Origin: Bacillota bacterium
GTDB lineage: Bacteria > Bacillota > Clostridia > Lachnospirales > Lachnospiraceae
DNA length: 64,000 bases
Reading direction: 5' to 3'
NCBI GenBank assembly: GCA_023395555.1
Contig: JAEWYQ010000054.1
Location: forward strand, 29,403 to 93,402
Shown here: positions 8,950 to 18,279 of the stretch, piece by piece
How positions within the stretch are numbered: position 1 is the first letter of the stretch
How the letters are laid out: each line of letters starts with the position of its first letter
Notes under the pieces: model-generated
Told to the model about the DNA's origin: nothing
Database searches by the model: none
The model's input: only the letters and a program-made list of their open reading frames with translations
Program-made: the position numbers and the translations under genes

Positions 8950-9885
8950 ATGCAAAATGTAAAAGCAATTAAGAAGAAAAGTCCAAGGGATAAAGCAGGT
9001 TTCAGATTATTTCTTCTTTCCTTACCGTTTTTGATCGGTATTTTTATTTTTTCTTATTTGCCGTTGTCAGGCTGGGCCTATTCCTTCTTTAATTATAAGC
9101 CCGGAAGAGCCTTGCTGGACTGTGATTTTGTGGGAATCAAGTGGTTCGTCGCCCCCTTTAATAATCCGGTTCTGAGGCAGCAGTTTGTAAGAGTAATGTC
9201 TAATACGCTGGGTATTAATTTATTGTATATGGCGGCCATGATACTTCCGCTGGTATTTTCCATGTTTCTTATGGAAATACGGTGGAAGGGCTACCGGAAG
9301 ATCGTGCAGACCCTGACCACCATTCCTAATTTTATAAGCTGGGTTCTGGTGTACGCGGCATTCTTCTCCCTGTTTTCCACGGAAGGGCTGGTCAATAATC
9401 TGTTAGGCAGCGCGGGAATCTTGAAGACGCCTGTTAATTTTCTTACGAACTCCTCCCATCTGTGGTTAAAAATGCTGGGCTACCATCTCTGGAAGGGCCT
9501 GGGCTGGGGAGCGATTGTATACATTTCGGCCATTACCTCCATTGATATGGAGATCTATGAAGCGGCCAATATTGACGGAGCCGGACGTTTTCAGAAAATG
9601 TGGCATATCACCACCCCCCATCTGATCCCCACCTTCTTCGTTATGTTTGTTTTGCAAATCGGCAATATTATCAACAATGGGATAGACCAATACCTGGTAT
9701 TCTCCAATGCCATGACACAGGATAAAATAGAGGTGCTGGATCTGTATGTATACCGTTACGGTCTGCAGCAGGGAAATATATCTTATGCAACCGCGGTAGG
9801 CATGTGGAAGTCCCTGATCAGTGTGCTGCTGGTGTTCTTTGCTAATACGCTGTCAAAAAAAATAAGGGGATCATCCATATTCTAG
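8950..9885 (+). CDS. Sugar ABC transporter permease, LplB type
   Basis: A 311-residue inner-membrane protein with about six hydrophobic helices. The cytoplasmic coupling loop is visible as EAANIDGAGRFQKMWHITTP, the EAA motif that docks on the ATPase. Together with the next permease and the lipoprotein it forms a carbohydrate-uptake transporter of the LplB/YtcP/LplA class, which imports oligosaccharides or uronide-containing sugars. No ATPase gene is present, as usual for this class, which borrows a shared MsmK-type ATPase. The gene is 16 bases from the next one. Confidence 0.95.
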   Translation: MQNVKAIKKKSPRDKAGFRLFLLSLPFLIGIFIFSYLPLSGWAYSFFNYKPGRALLDCDFVGIKWFVAPFNNPVLRQQFVRVMSNTLGINLLYMAAMILPLVFSMFLMEIRWKGYRKIVQTLTTIPNFISWVLVYAAFFSLFSTEGLVNNLLGSAGILKTPVNFLTNSSHLWLKMLGYHLWKGLGWGAIVYISAITSIDMEIYEAANIDGAGRFQKMWHITTPHLIPTFFVMFVLQIGNIINNGIDQYLVFSNAMTQDKIEVLDLYVYRYGLQQGNISYATAVGMWKSLISVLLVFFANTLSKKIRGSSIF

Positions 9886-9901
9886 AAAGGGGAGCATAAT
9901 C

Positions 9902-10834
9902 ATGGCAAGAAAAAAAAGAGATGACGATATCCGCAGCGTAGAAAAACGCACCTGGAGAGACCGCATCATTGATTTGATCATCGCTTTGGTATTCGGGGTA
10001 TTTACAATTATTTGTATTTTTCCCTTCTACTATATCTTCATCAATACGGTCAGTAATAACTCGCTGGTAACCACGGGACGGATTAACATTATTCCCATAG
10101 GAATCCATTTTGAAAATTACATAAAGGTATTATCCTTAAAGGAGCTCCCGGGAGCGGCATTCGTGTCCTTGGCCAGAACAATTGCCGGTACTGCCTTCAC
10201 CGTGATCTGTGCTTCTTTTCCGGCTTACTGCTTCTCCAGGGCGGAATACTGGAATAAGAAGATTTTTTACCGGATGGTAATCATCACCATGTATTTCAGC
10301 GCAGGTGTCATCCCGCAATTCTTAACGTACCGGGCGCTGGGCATTTACGACACCTTCTGGGTATATATCCTGCCCTGCTGTGTGACGCCCTTTAATCTCA
10401 TTCTGGTTAAAACCTATATGGAATCCCTGCCCCAGTCCCTGGAGGAGTCGGCGGAAATCGACGGCGCGGGATATCTCGTAAGATTTATCCGAATCGTAAT
10501 GCCCCTGTGTAAGCCCATACTGGCGACGATTTCCGTATTCTCGGCCGTGGGGCAGTGGAATAACTGGATGGATACGGTTTTGTACACAAAAAGCAGAGCC
10601 CTGCAGACCCTGCAGTATGTTTTGTACCGCTATTTGAAGGAAGCCAATACCCTGGCAGAAATAGCGAGGGAAAGTCCGGATCTGATGGCTCAGATGGACC
10701 CCGCCACCATGCTGTCACCCTTGACGATCAAGTATACCGTATGTATTGTCACAATCATCCCTATTCTGGCGGTGTATCCCTTCTTCCAGAAGTATTTTGT
10801 AAAGGGTGTGATGATCGGAGCAGTCAAGGGATAA
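9902..10834 (+). CDS. Sugar ABC transporter permease, YtcP/LplC type
   Basis: A 310-residue second permease. A basic N-terminus precedes the first helix (LIIALVFGVFTIICIFPFYY), about six helices are present, and the EAA loop reads EESAEIDGAGYLVRFIRIVMP. It ends in the family-typical KYFVKGVMIGAVKG. It partners the LplB-type permease just upstream. Start ATG follows AAAGGGGAGC. Confidence 0.95.
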   Translation: MARKKRDDDIRSVEKRTWRDRIIDLIIALVFGVFTIICIFPFYYIFINTVSNNSLVTTGRINIIPIGIHFENYIKVLSLKELPGAAFVSLARTIAGTAFTVICASFPAYCFSRAEYWNKKIFYRMVIITMYFSAGVIPQFLTYRALGIYDTFWVYILPCCVTPFNLILVKTYMESLPQSLEESAEIDGAGYLVRFIRIVMPLCKPILATISVFSAVGQWNNWMDTVLYTKSRALQTLQYVLYRYLKEANTLAEIARESPDLMAQMDPATMLSPLTIKYTVCIVTIIPILAVYPFFQKYFVKGVMIGAVKG

Positions 10835-10906
10835 GGGAACAATAACTCGGAATAAGGCAGATTGCTTTATCAATAAAATTTAAAACAAGAATTAGGAGGA
10901 AAAGGT

Positions 10907-12682
10907 ATGAAGAAAAAACTGATTGCACTGTTACTGGTACTTGCCATGGTATTGTCCGCGGCAGGCTGCGGTAATAAGAACACTCCGAAAACAGGCGGGG
11001 AGGATACAAAGGCAACGCCCATCCCGGCGAGCTCTTCCGATGCGGAAAAGGAGACCACGCCCGAGGCGCAGGAGAGACAGGAAGTGACCTTAACCGGCTT
11101 TATCATGCAGGCCGTTACGGGTGAATCAGGCATCTGGCAGGGCTGGGGAGCCAAGAGGCTGTATGATGACTTAAAGATTAAAATTAATTTTGACCCCACA
11201 GGAAACGAAGTTGAATCAAAACTGCAGATGTATCTGGTATCCGGTCAGCTTCCGGATCTCATCGGCTTAAAGGGTCTGGAACAGGCGAAGCTGGCGATGG
11301 ATGCCAATATGCTTCTTCCCTTGGAAGAGTATAAGGACAAGCTGCCCAACCTGTTCGGGAATGACGCTTATTCCAAGGCAATCAAATACTCCCAGGATTA
11401 CACAAGCAATGATACGGGCCATCTCTATATTATGCCTGTAGCCATCGGCCCCACCGCATATAACGCATTTAACTGGGTTCCCCTGCTGCAGTGGGACGCA
11501 TACAAGCAGGCGGGTATGCCGGAGGTTGGCACCCTTGAGGATTACCTGGATATCGTGGAGAGTATGGTTGCATTAAAGCCTGCCACAGAGGCTGGAGAAA
11601 AGGTATACGGCTTCTCGCTGTTCTCTGACTGGGATAAAGTAACGGCCCTGGAGATCTCCACCTTATCCTTTATGTACGGTATTGATACGGAATATGTATC
11701 TCCCCTGATGGAGACTAATGTTATTACAAGACAAACTAATTCCCTGCTGGCAGATAACAGCTTTTACAAGAGAGCTTTAAAATTCTACCATGATGCGAAT
11801 CAAAGAGGTCTGTTAGATCCCGACTCCATGTCCCAGACCTACAGCGATGTAGATGCAAAATTCAGTGCCGGAAGAGTAATGTTCTCCTGGTTCTCCTGGC
11901 TGGCCGGAAGCTATAACTCACAGGATAACCAGAATAATGCGGAAAAAGTAGACGGTATGGCAAGCGTAGTTGCAAAGGATATGAAGCTTTATAATGCGCC
12001 TGCACAGTTAATCGGACGTAACTGGTATTTCGCGATATCAAAGGATTGCTCCAATATTGACGCAGCTCTGGAGCTGTTAAACTGGCTGTACGATCCCGCC
12101 ATCCAGCAGTATTTGTCCAACGGACCTCAGGGCGTTACCTGGGATTATAATGCAAGCGGTGAGCCCGAAATCATCAACTGGGAGGTAGTGGATAAGAAGA
12201 CAGAGATTTTAATGCCGGAGGATATCGGCGGCGGAGCCTTCCAGGACGGCGTATACAGCTTTAATACATTAGGTATGCAGGCTGCCACGGTGATGGAGGA
12301 TGGTTACACCTTGAGCTACCGCTACTGGCCTTCCACCTTAAAGCGCAACCCTACCTTAATGAAGCAGGAAGTGAACAAGATGCTGGGCGGAGTGGATGTG
12401 CTCGCAGAGTATTTATATGCTAATGATATGGTGGCAGAGTCCACTCAGGCAGTGAATATGATCACACCGGCAACCGATGACATGGAGATCACGGTTACCC
12501 AGATCGGTGAGGTGGTTAAGAAATACTCCTGGCAGATGGTTTATGCAAAGGACGAAGCAGAGTTCAATTCTCTTTGGGATACCATGGTAAACCAGGCAAA
12601 GCAGCTGGGTCTGGATGATGTTACCGCTTATTATACTTCCGAATGGGAAAAAGCTCAGGCTATGGTTAAGGATTACGAATAA
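10907..12682 (+). CDS. Extracellular solute-binding lipoprotein of the sugar ABC importer (LplA type)
   Basis: A 591-residue lipoprotein. A lysine-rich start and hydrophobic stretch lead to the lipobox LSAAGC, with acylated Cys at about residue 22, followed by a Thr/Ser/Glu-rich linker. The mature part has the length and fold pattern of LplA/YtcQ binding proteins (IGRNWYFAISKDCSNIDAALELLNWLYDP). It should capture the oligosaccharide outside and deliver it to the two permeases. A very strong AGGAGGAAAAGG ribosome site suits the high expression of binding proteins. A stem-loop with a short T run follows the stop and may lower expression of the downstream genes. Confidence 0.95.
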   Translation: MKKKLIALLLVLAMVLSAAGCGNKNTPKTGGEDTKATPIPASSSDAEKETTPEAQERQEVTLTGFIMQAVTGESGIWQGWGAKRLYDDLKIKINFDPTGNEVESKLQMYLVSGQLPDLIGLKGLEQAKLAMDANMLLPLEEYKDKLPNLFGNDAYSKAIKYSQDYTSNDTGHLYIMPVAIGPTAYNAFNWVPLLQWDAYKQAGMPEVGTLEDYLDIVESMVALKPATEAGEKVYGFSLFSDWDKVTALEISTLSFMYGIDTEYVSPLMETNVITRQTNSLLADNSFYKRALKFYHDANQRGLLDPDSMSQTYSDVDAKFSAGRVMFSWFSWLAGSYNSQDNQNNAEKVDGMASVVAKDMKLYNAPAQLIGRNWYFAISKDCSNIDAALELLNWLYDPAIQQYLSNGPQGVTWDYNASGEPEIINWEVVDKKTEILMPEDIGGGAFQDGVYSFNTLGMQAATVMEDGYTLSYRYWPSTLKRNPTLMKQEVNKMLGGVDVLAEYLYANDMVAESTQAVNMITPATDDMEITVTQIGEVVKKYSWQMVYAKDEAEFNSLWDTMVNQAKQLGLDDVTAYYTSEWEKAQAMVKDYE

Positions 12683-12714
12683 ACCCTGACGCATTGAAAC
12701 AGGCAACTGAAGAT

Positions 12715-12749
12715 GGGATGCTGTGGTAAATCCCATGGCGTCCCGTTTT
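12715..12749 (+). terminator. Stem-loop after the binding-protein gene
   Basis: A 12-bp stem with a few G-T pairs (12715-12726 with 12733-12744) and a 6-base loop is followed by GTTTT. It is a weak intrinsic terminator or an mRNA-processing hairpin between the highly expressed importer and the glycosidase genes. Confidence 0.5.
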
Positions 12750-12781
12750 CATAGCTTACACAGACAAAGGTAGCAAGAAAA

Positions 12782-15112
12782 ATGGATAGCTGGGACAATC
12801 ATGTGATATACTTTCCGGAGCCGGCATGTGCCTGGAATCAAGGCTGCCTGTTGGGAAATGGTTTTATGGGGCAGGTGGTATACGGAGATCTTGAACGAGA
12901 GCGGATTGATCTGTCGGAGATTACCTTCTTCTCCGGTTCGGACACGGTAGAGCCATACCGGGAGAACGCTGATAAAGTATTTATGGAAATGAGACAGAAG
13001 GCGGCAGCAGGGGACTTTTCCGCTGTATCGGAGCTGGCAGAATCTTTTATGGGGATAAGAGGAAACTACGGCACCAATCTTCCGGCAGGCAGTCTCTTGA
13101 TTGAATTCGAGGATCACGGCCCTGTGAGTGATTATATGAGGAAATTAAACCTTATGGAAGGTGTGGCCGCCATTCACTATAAAACACCGAAGGGACGGGG
13201 CAGGCGGGAAGCCTTTACCTCCCATGAGGATAAGGTCTTTGCATATCTTCTGGAGGATGACTCCCCGGAGGGAATGACGTTCCGGTTAAGCTATGAAGGC
13301 GGCGGGAAGCCCCACAGAGCTTATGCGGCGGACGGAAGATATTATTTCTTGACACAGGCCCTGGAGCGGATCCACAGTGACGGCACCGAAGGCGTGAAGC
13401 TGCTGGGAACAGTACATGTGAGCACCTTCGATGGGGAATGTACCTGCACTGACAGCGTAATCCAGGTAAGAAATAGTCATAAATCAGTAATATATCTGGC
13501 AATGGAGACGGATTACTGTCTTGACCGTAAAAAGAAAAACCTGACGGAAGAAGCAATATACAGCAGGGTGAGTTATACGCAGGAGGACTATTGCAGACTC
13601 AGAGCCGGACATGCAAAGGATATAAGCAGCCGGATGAAGCGGCAGTGTCTGACATTGGGAGGGGAGGACCGCAAGGGCTATCTCCGGCAGCCCACTGCCG
13701 GTGAATTAATAGAGAATGCCAGGGCGGGAAAGGATAACAGACAGCTGACGGAGCTGATGTATCAGTACGGAAGATATCTTTTGTTATCCTCCTCGCGGGA
13801 AGACTCTCCTCTGCCGGCTCCCCTGCAAGGGGTCTGGAACGATGATGTTGCCTGCCGCATAGGCTGGACCTGTGATATGCATCTGGATATCAATACACAG
13901 ATGAATTACTGGATCAGTGAAGCCGGAGGGCTGGGGGAGTGCCATGAACCGTTGTTGCGGTGGATGGAAGGACGGCTGATTCCCCTGGGCAGGAAGACGG
14001 CAAGACAGTGCTACGGCCTGGGAGGATGGGTTGGAGAGCTGGTGTCCAATGCATGGGGATATGCTGCCCCCTATTGGCATAAAAGCCTTTCCCCGTGTCC
14101 TACCGGCGGTATCTGGGCAGCATCTGATTTCATGGAGCATTACCGGTTTGGACAGGATCGGAGTTTCCTGAGGGAAAGGGCGTATCCGGTTATCAAGGAG
14201 GCATTGGAATTCTTCCTGCCCTATTTATTTGAGGAGGGGAGCGGATACCTGGTGGGAGGCCCCTCCATATCTCCTGAAAATGCATTTTTAGTAAACGGAG
14301 AAAAGCAGTATGCCTCGAATGGATGTACCTATGAGGTGTTAATGATAAGAGAGCTGTTGTTAGAATTTCTGGAAGCCTATGAGGAGCTGGAGGAGGCAGC
14401 GGCAGAAAAGGCGGATTGTGAATTGGCTGCAGCGGCGAAGGCCGCATTGGGTAAGCTGCCCCCTTACCGGATACTGGAGGACGGTACTTTGGCAGAATGG
14501 GCGCATGACTACCCGTCGGCCGATCTCCAGCACAGGCACACAAGCCATCTTCTCGGGCTGTTCCCATATGGGCAGATCACGCCCGGAACCACCGGAGAAT
14601 TGGCCGAGGCCGCTTATAAAAGCATCCGGGCGAAGCTGACACCCTATGAAAACTGGGAGGATACCGGCTGGGCCAGATCGATGCTGCTGCTGTACTGCGC
14701 AAGGCTGGAGAAGGGAGAGGAGGCGTATGCTCACTTACGAAGTATGCAGGAGAAGCTTACCGGCTCCAATCTTCTGGTCATGCATCCACCCACAAGAGGC
14801 GCAGGGTCCTTTTGCGATGTATATGAATTGGACGGTAACACCGGTTTTTCTATGGGTGTTATGGAGATGCTGGTTCAGAGCCATAACAAAGTTATCAGTC
14901 TGCTTCCCGCACTGCCGAAGGACTGGCCTGATGGCCGGCTGGAGGGGGCGGCGCTCCGGGGAGGGCTTACATTAAACCTCGAGTGGAGGGAAGGGCGTCT
15001 CCTCCAGGCGGAAGCGGTATCGGACAGGGGCGGCAGGGCAGTCTTTGCTTATGGAGAAAGAACGAAAGAGTATGTTCTGGAAGCGAAAAAGAAAGTAATA
15101 ATTAAATTATAA
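12782..15112 (+). CDS. GH95 family alpha-L-fucosidase/galactosidase
   Basis: A 776-residue protein, no signal peptide, so probably cytoplasmic. It has the GH95 layout: an N-terminal beta domain (WNQGCLLGNGFMGQVVYGD), then an (alpha/alpha)6 barrel. Family motifs seen are PLQGVWND, DINTQMNYW, SPEN with the putative acid Glu499, HRHTSHLLGLFP and DGNTGF with Asp684. In characterised GH95 fucosidases the first motif carries two Asn residues that orient water; here the first is Asp369 and the second Asn371. GH95 enzymes typically remove alpha-1,2-linked L-fucose, and some remove L-galactose. A role on fucosylated plant or host oligosaccharides is likely. It begins an operon with the L-fucose isomerase-like gene 21 bases downstream. 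Confidence 0.93.
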   Translation: MDSWDNHVIYFPEPACAWNQGCLLGNGFMGQVVYGDLERERIDLSEITFFSGSDTVEPYRENADKVFMEMRQKAAAGDFSAVSELAESFMGIRGNYGTNLPAGSLLIEFEDHGPVSDYMRKLNLMEGVAAIHYKTPKGRGRREAFTSHEDKVFAYLLEDDSPEGMTFRLSYEGGGKPHRAYAADGRYYFLTQALERIHSDGTEGVKLLGTVHVSTFDGECTCTDSVIQVRNSHKSVIYLAMETDYCLDRKKKNLTEEAIYSRVSYTQEDYCRLRAGHAKDISSRMKRQCLTLGGEDRKGYLRQPTAGELIENARAGKDNRQLTELMYQYGRYLLLSSSREDSPLPAPLQGVWNDDVACRIGWTCDMHLDINTQMNYWISEAGGLGECHEPLLRWMEGRLIPLGRKTARQCYGLGGWVGELVSNAWGYAAPYWHKSLSPCPTGGIWAASDFMEHYRFGQDRSFLRERAYPVIKEALEFFLPYLFEEGSGYLVGGPSISPENAFLVNGEKQYASNGCTYEVLMIRELLLEFLEAYEELEEAAAEKADCELAAAAKAALGKLPPYRILEDGTLAEWAHDYPSADLQHRHTSHLLGLFPYGQITPGTTGELAEAAYKSIRAKLTPYENWEDTGWARSMLLLYCARLEKGEEAYAHLRSMQEKLTGSNLLVMHPPTRGAGSFCDVYELDGNTGFSMGVMEMLVQSHNKVISLLPALPKDWPDGRLEGAALRGGLTLNLEWREGRLLQAEAVSDRGGRAVFAYGERTKEYVLEAKKKVIIKL

Positions 15113-15133
15113 AACACTTAGGAGGATAAAATC

Positions 15134-16501
15134 ATGGTTGAATCGGCGATGAAGAAAAAGTTTAATATAAGGCCCTTAGTAGGTTTTCTGCAGCATTCCG
15201 CATTCTGGGAAGGCCCTTGCCGTGCGGGTAAATGGGAAAATCTGCAGCCGGAAGCGGAGAAGGAATGGGCGGCGAATTATTTTGAAGATATCAAGAAGAA
15301 ATTAGAGGAGATCATTCCTCAGGTGAATGTAATGGAGCCGATTCCGGTTCCCTACATAGAAAATCTTACGGTTCCCCGGGAGACCTGGGATAGGATTGAG
15401 GAAGATTTAGACCAGACCGATGCCTTTGTTGTTTTCTGCTATCGTGTTCCGAAGCTGGAGAAATACCGGAAAACCACCATTGTATTTTCCAACGGCAATG
15501 AGGGAGCCGACCTGTGCGCATATAACAGAAGCATTGGGGTAGAAGCATACAATGCCATTGACATGGAGGATCTGAATGATATTCTTCATGGCCTGTGGGT
15601 TCGCAAGTGCATTGCCAATACCAAGGCGCTGATCCTGACTGCCGGGCAGGTGCCGACCTATGGCATCCAGAGCAATATCCGCGATATTGAATACCTGAGA
15701 AGGGAATATGGCTTTGAGGTTCTCAAGCTTCCTTTCAAAGATATTTTCGCCTATATGGACCGGGTGGACGAGGCCGAGGCGGAGAAGATCGCCGAAGAGC
15801 TCCTTGCCAATTCCAAGGATACCAAGGTGAATACAGAATGGTTTATCAATGATATTAAATATTATCTTGCGGCAAAGGCTATGATGGAATTCTACGGATG
15901 CAATGCATTTTCCACCGCTTGTATTGAGCTGTGTGCATCCAGGGTGCCCCAGGAACGCAAATTTACCCCCTGCGTCTGCCACTCCCTGCTGAAAGCACAG
16001 GGAATTCCCAGTGCCTGCGAAGAGGATTTAAATGCGGTAATGGCTATGATGGTATTAACCTACGGATCGGGCCGTTCCGCCTTCATGGGCAATCCCTTTC
16101 TGCAATCGCCTGAGATATTGTCGATTCACCATGCGGTTCCGGCCCTTAAGATGAACGGCTTTGATAAGGATGATCTGGATTACAGCTTATGGGCATTTAC
16201 CGGCCAGGGCTTCGGCGGAAAGCTGCAGATCGCTTTTGAACAGAATGAGGACAAGTATGTTACCTTTGGACGCTTCAATCCCGGAGGAAATAAGATGGTG
16301 GTCAAGGTGGGCGAGGTCGTTCGTTCCGAGTTCAGGCAGTATTACTGCAGCCCCCATTATTTCATTAAAATAGAAAATGGCCGCGATTATATGCACAATC
16401 TGGCTGATTTTGGTCATCACCAGGTGCTGGTATTCGGAGATCAGGTTAAGATGGTCAGAAAGATAGCCAGATTTATGGGATTTGAAGTGGTAGAGGGCTA
16501 G
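15134..16501 (+). CDS. L-fucose isomerase-like protein
   Basis: A 455-residue protein after AGGAGGATAAAATC and ATG. It resembles the FucI/AraA isomerase superfamily: an alpha/beta N-terminal part (RPLVGFLQHSAFWEG; FSNGNEGADL), then the conserved interior around CIELCASRVPQERKFTPC, the Glu in CEEDLNAVM and the C-terminal beta domain ending in HHQVLVFGDQ. It would convert L-fucose to L-fuculose, which fits its place between two fucosidase genes. It is shorter than classical FucI (about 590 aa) and like the short 'L-fucose isomerase-like' group, so the true sugar may differ. No fuculokinase or aldolase gene is in the window. Confidence 0.8.
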   Translation: MVESAMKKKFNIRPLVGFLQHSAFWEGPCRAGKWENLQPEAEKEWAANYFEDIKKKLEEIIPQVNVMEPIPVPYIENLTVPRETWDRIEEDLDQTDAFVVFCYRVPKLEKYRKTTIVFSNGNEGADLCAYNRSIGVEAYNAIDMEDLNDILHGLWVRKCIANTKALILTAGQVPTYGIQSNIRDIEYLRREYGFEVLKLPFKDIFAYMDRVDEAEAEKIAEELLANSKDTKVNTEWFINDIKYYLAAKAMMEFYGCNAFSTACIELCASRVPQERKFTPCVCHSLLKAQGIPSACEEDLNAVMAMMVLTYGSGRSAFMGNPFLQSPEILSIHHAVPALKMNGFDKDDLDYSLWAFTGQGFGGKLQIAFEQNEDKYVTFGRFNPGGNKMVVKVGEVVRSEFRQYYCSPHYFIKIENGRDYMHNLADFGHHQVLVFGDQVKMVRKIARFMGFEVVEG

Positions 16502-16578
16502 TGCGCTGTTCCGCTCATAATCAGCTCCGAGCAGTAAACTGGTCTTCTTCCTTGCATTGTAAATGTTGGAAAGGCGTG

Positions 16579-17739
16579 ATGATTGGTATGGTATATTTGA
16601 ATCATGGAGCAACTTCCTATCCCAAACCGGCAGAAGTAATTCAAAGTGTTACCCGTTGTATTGAAGAACCGCCTCAGTCCCAGTACCGGGGAAATGCCGT
16701 TACCGGGGCTGGGAAGGACATCATAAAGCTGTGCAGGGAGAATCTTGCACAGCTGTTTCAGATTGGGGAACCGGAGCGCATCTATTTTACCAGCGGTTCC
16801 ACTCAGGCATTAAATATGGCTATTCTCGGCTTAAGAAGCAGCAGGCGGGGAATTGTGATCACTGCCACGGAGCACAATGCGGTTCTGCGTACCATTGCGG
16901 ACGGTCTTGTGAAGGAGCTGCAGCATGGGGCGTATGAGCTTACTACAGTGCCCTGCGATGAAAGCGGCTATATCGACATGGCGAGGATGAAGCAGGCCAT
17001 CACCCGGGATACTGCTCTGGTAGTGGTGAACCACAGTTCCAATGTGACCGGAGCGGTGCAGGAGCTGGAAATCATAGGAGAGTGGACCTCCGAGGCGGGC
17101 GCCTGTTTTCTGGTAGATGCATCCCAGTCGGCGGGAGCCCTGCCCATTGATGTGGAACGAATGCATATTGATCTGCTTGCCTTTACGGCCCACAAGGGTT
17201 TATACGGTATCGAAGGCTGCGGAGGGCTTTATATCAGGAAGAGTATTACTCTTCGGCCCATCTTGTTTGGGGGCACCGGAACGGACAGCAGGACGATGAT
17301 TCCCAAGGAACCCTTCTATGAGGTGGGAACAGCGAATCTGCCGGGGATTGCAGGTTTAAATGCAGGGGTGGAATATATTCTGCGTATCGGCCTTACCCGT
17401 ATTATGGAGAAGGAAGCAAGGCTGATGGGCCTCCTGTACCGCGGCTTAAAGGAGTGCGAAGGAGTAATGGTATATGCGGGCAGGCAGCCGGGAGGCACCG
17501 CATTAAGCTTTAATATCCGGAACATGGAGCCTTCTGATATCGGTTATATCCTATCCGGTACCTATGGAATTATTATTAGGACAGGACTTCACTGCTCCCC
17601 GCTGATACACCGGTATCTGGGAACAGAAAAAAGGGGAACCGTGCGGGTGAGTATATCCTATTCCACGACAGAAGAGGAGATAGATATTTTTCTTAATGCG
17701 ATAAAGGAGATCACAGCCAGTCTGTCCCGGCAGTTATAG
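16579..17739 (+). CDS. Cysteine desulfurase-like class V aminotransferase
   Basis: The best start is ATG 16579, which follows GGAAAGG and gives a 386-residue protein beginning MIGMVYLNHGATSYPKP, close to the family's usual YLDNAATS opening. PLP-enzyme marks are HNAVLRT, VNHSSNVTGAVQ, DASQSAG and the Schiff-base Lys in FTAHKGLYG. The persulfide Cys is in RTGLHCSP near the C-terminus. This is the subgroup of cysteine desulfurase-like proteins often found outside Fe-S clusters. Finding it inside a fucose operon is unusual. It is followed after 74 bases by an unknown 94-residue protein. It might supply sulfur or selenium to an unknown acceptor; I cannot name the partner. Confidence 0.88.
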   Translation: MIGMVYLNHGATSYPKPAEVIQSVTRCIEEPPQSQYRGNAVTGAGKDIIKLCRENLAQLFQIGEPERIYFTSGSTQALNMAILGLRSSRRGIVITATEHNAVLRTIADGLVKELQHGAYELTTVPCDESGYIDMARMKQAITRDTALVVVNHSSNVTGAVQELEIIGEWTSEAGACFLVDASQSAGALPIDVERMHIDLLAFTAHKGLYGIEGCGGLYIRKSITLRPILFGGTGTDSRTMIPKEPFYEVGTANLPGIAGLNAGVEYILRIGLTRIMEKEARLMGLLYRGLKECEGVMVYAGRQPGGTALSFNIRNMEPSDIGYILSGTYGIIIRTGLHCSPLIHRYLGTEKRGTVRVSISYSTTEEEIDIFLNAIKEITASLSRQL

Positions 17740-17813
17740 TGCGGTCCGGCAGCCGGTTACTGGCTGGACAGGACGGATTTTGCGGGGAGCATTGGCAGGG
17801 AGGAACATTCATA

Positions 17814-18098
17814 ATGAAGGTACTGGATAAACAGGAATCAATAGAGCTATGTACAGAATCGGGCTGGAATGCTTATGATTTAACCGTAGATGAACACATT
17901 GACAAGGATACAATCAAGAGGCTGGGGAGTCTGGGATTTCTCACCTATTTGGGAATGCTGAGCCAGCCCTTTTACAGAATAGAGCGGGAGCATTATATGA
18001 TTAAGGGCCTGGAAGGGAGCCGCAGCATAAGAGTAGCCATGCTGAATGGAGAGGAAGAGATTCTGGAGCGAGTCACCGAGCTGTTAGATGAATTATGA
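17814..18098 (+). CDS. Unknown 94-residue protein paired with the desulfurase
   Basis: The start is ATG 17814, nine bases after GGCAGGGAGG. The longer frame beginning at 17739 has no ribosome site. The product is a small acidic, soluble protein with a predicted mixed alpha/beta character (RLGSLGFLTYLGMLSQPFYR, then HYMIKGLEGSRSIRVAM). It has one Cys (ELCTESGW) and no signal peptide. I do not recognise the family. It lies directly after the cysteine desulfurase-like gene and before the GH29 fucosidase, all on one strand, so it may be the desulfurase partner or a sulfur acceptor. Confidence 0.75.
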   Translation: MKVLDKQESIELCTESGWNAYDLTVDEHIDKDTIKRLGSLGFLTYLGMLSQPFYRIEREHYMIKGLEGSRSIRVAMLNGEEEILERVTELLDEL

Positions 18099-18146
18099 TG
18101 GTATATGCTGCCGGTATGATATGGGTATGAACGGCGCATGCGAAGA

Positions 18147-18240
18147 ATGTTATGTGCCGGGATGTTATGTGTCAAGAATATTATATGTCAGGAGTGTTGT
18201 AAATAAAGAATACTATATGTACAGAATGGTGCATGAAAAA
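18147..18240 (+). repeat. Degenerate 16-bp tandem repeat before the GH29 gene
   Basis: Reading from 18147 the sequence falls into about six units of 15-16 bases, each starting like ATGTTATGTG or ATATTATATG and ending in CAAGA/CAGGA/ACAGA. The units are imperfect. The array ends 40 bases before the GH29 start and lies in the only sizeable spacer (18099-18279) of this part of the operon. It could be a set of regulator sites or a simple-sequence expansion. Confidence 0.45.
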
Positions 18241-18279
18241 AAGAAAGACATTGGGTGTACAGAAATGGAGGAAGGAACG

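Noticed and set aside
16501..16578. Upstream GTG start for the desulfurase-like gene
   Set aside because: It overlaps the preceding stop but has no ribosome site, and family members begin near MVYLNHGATS.
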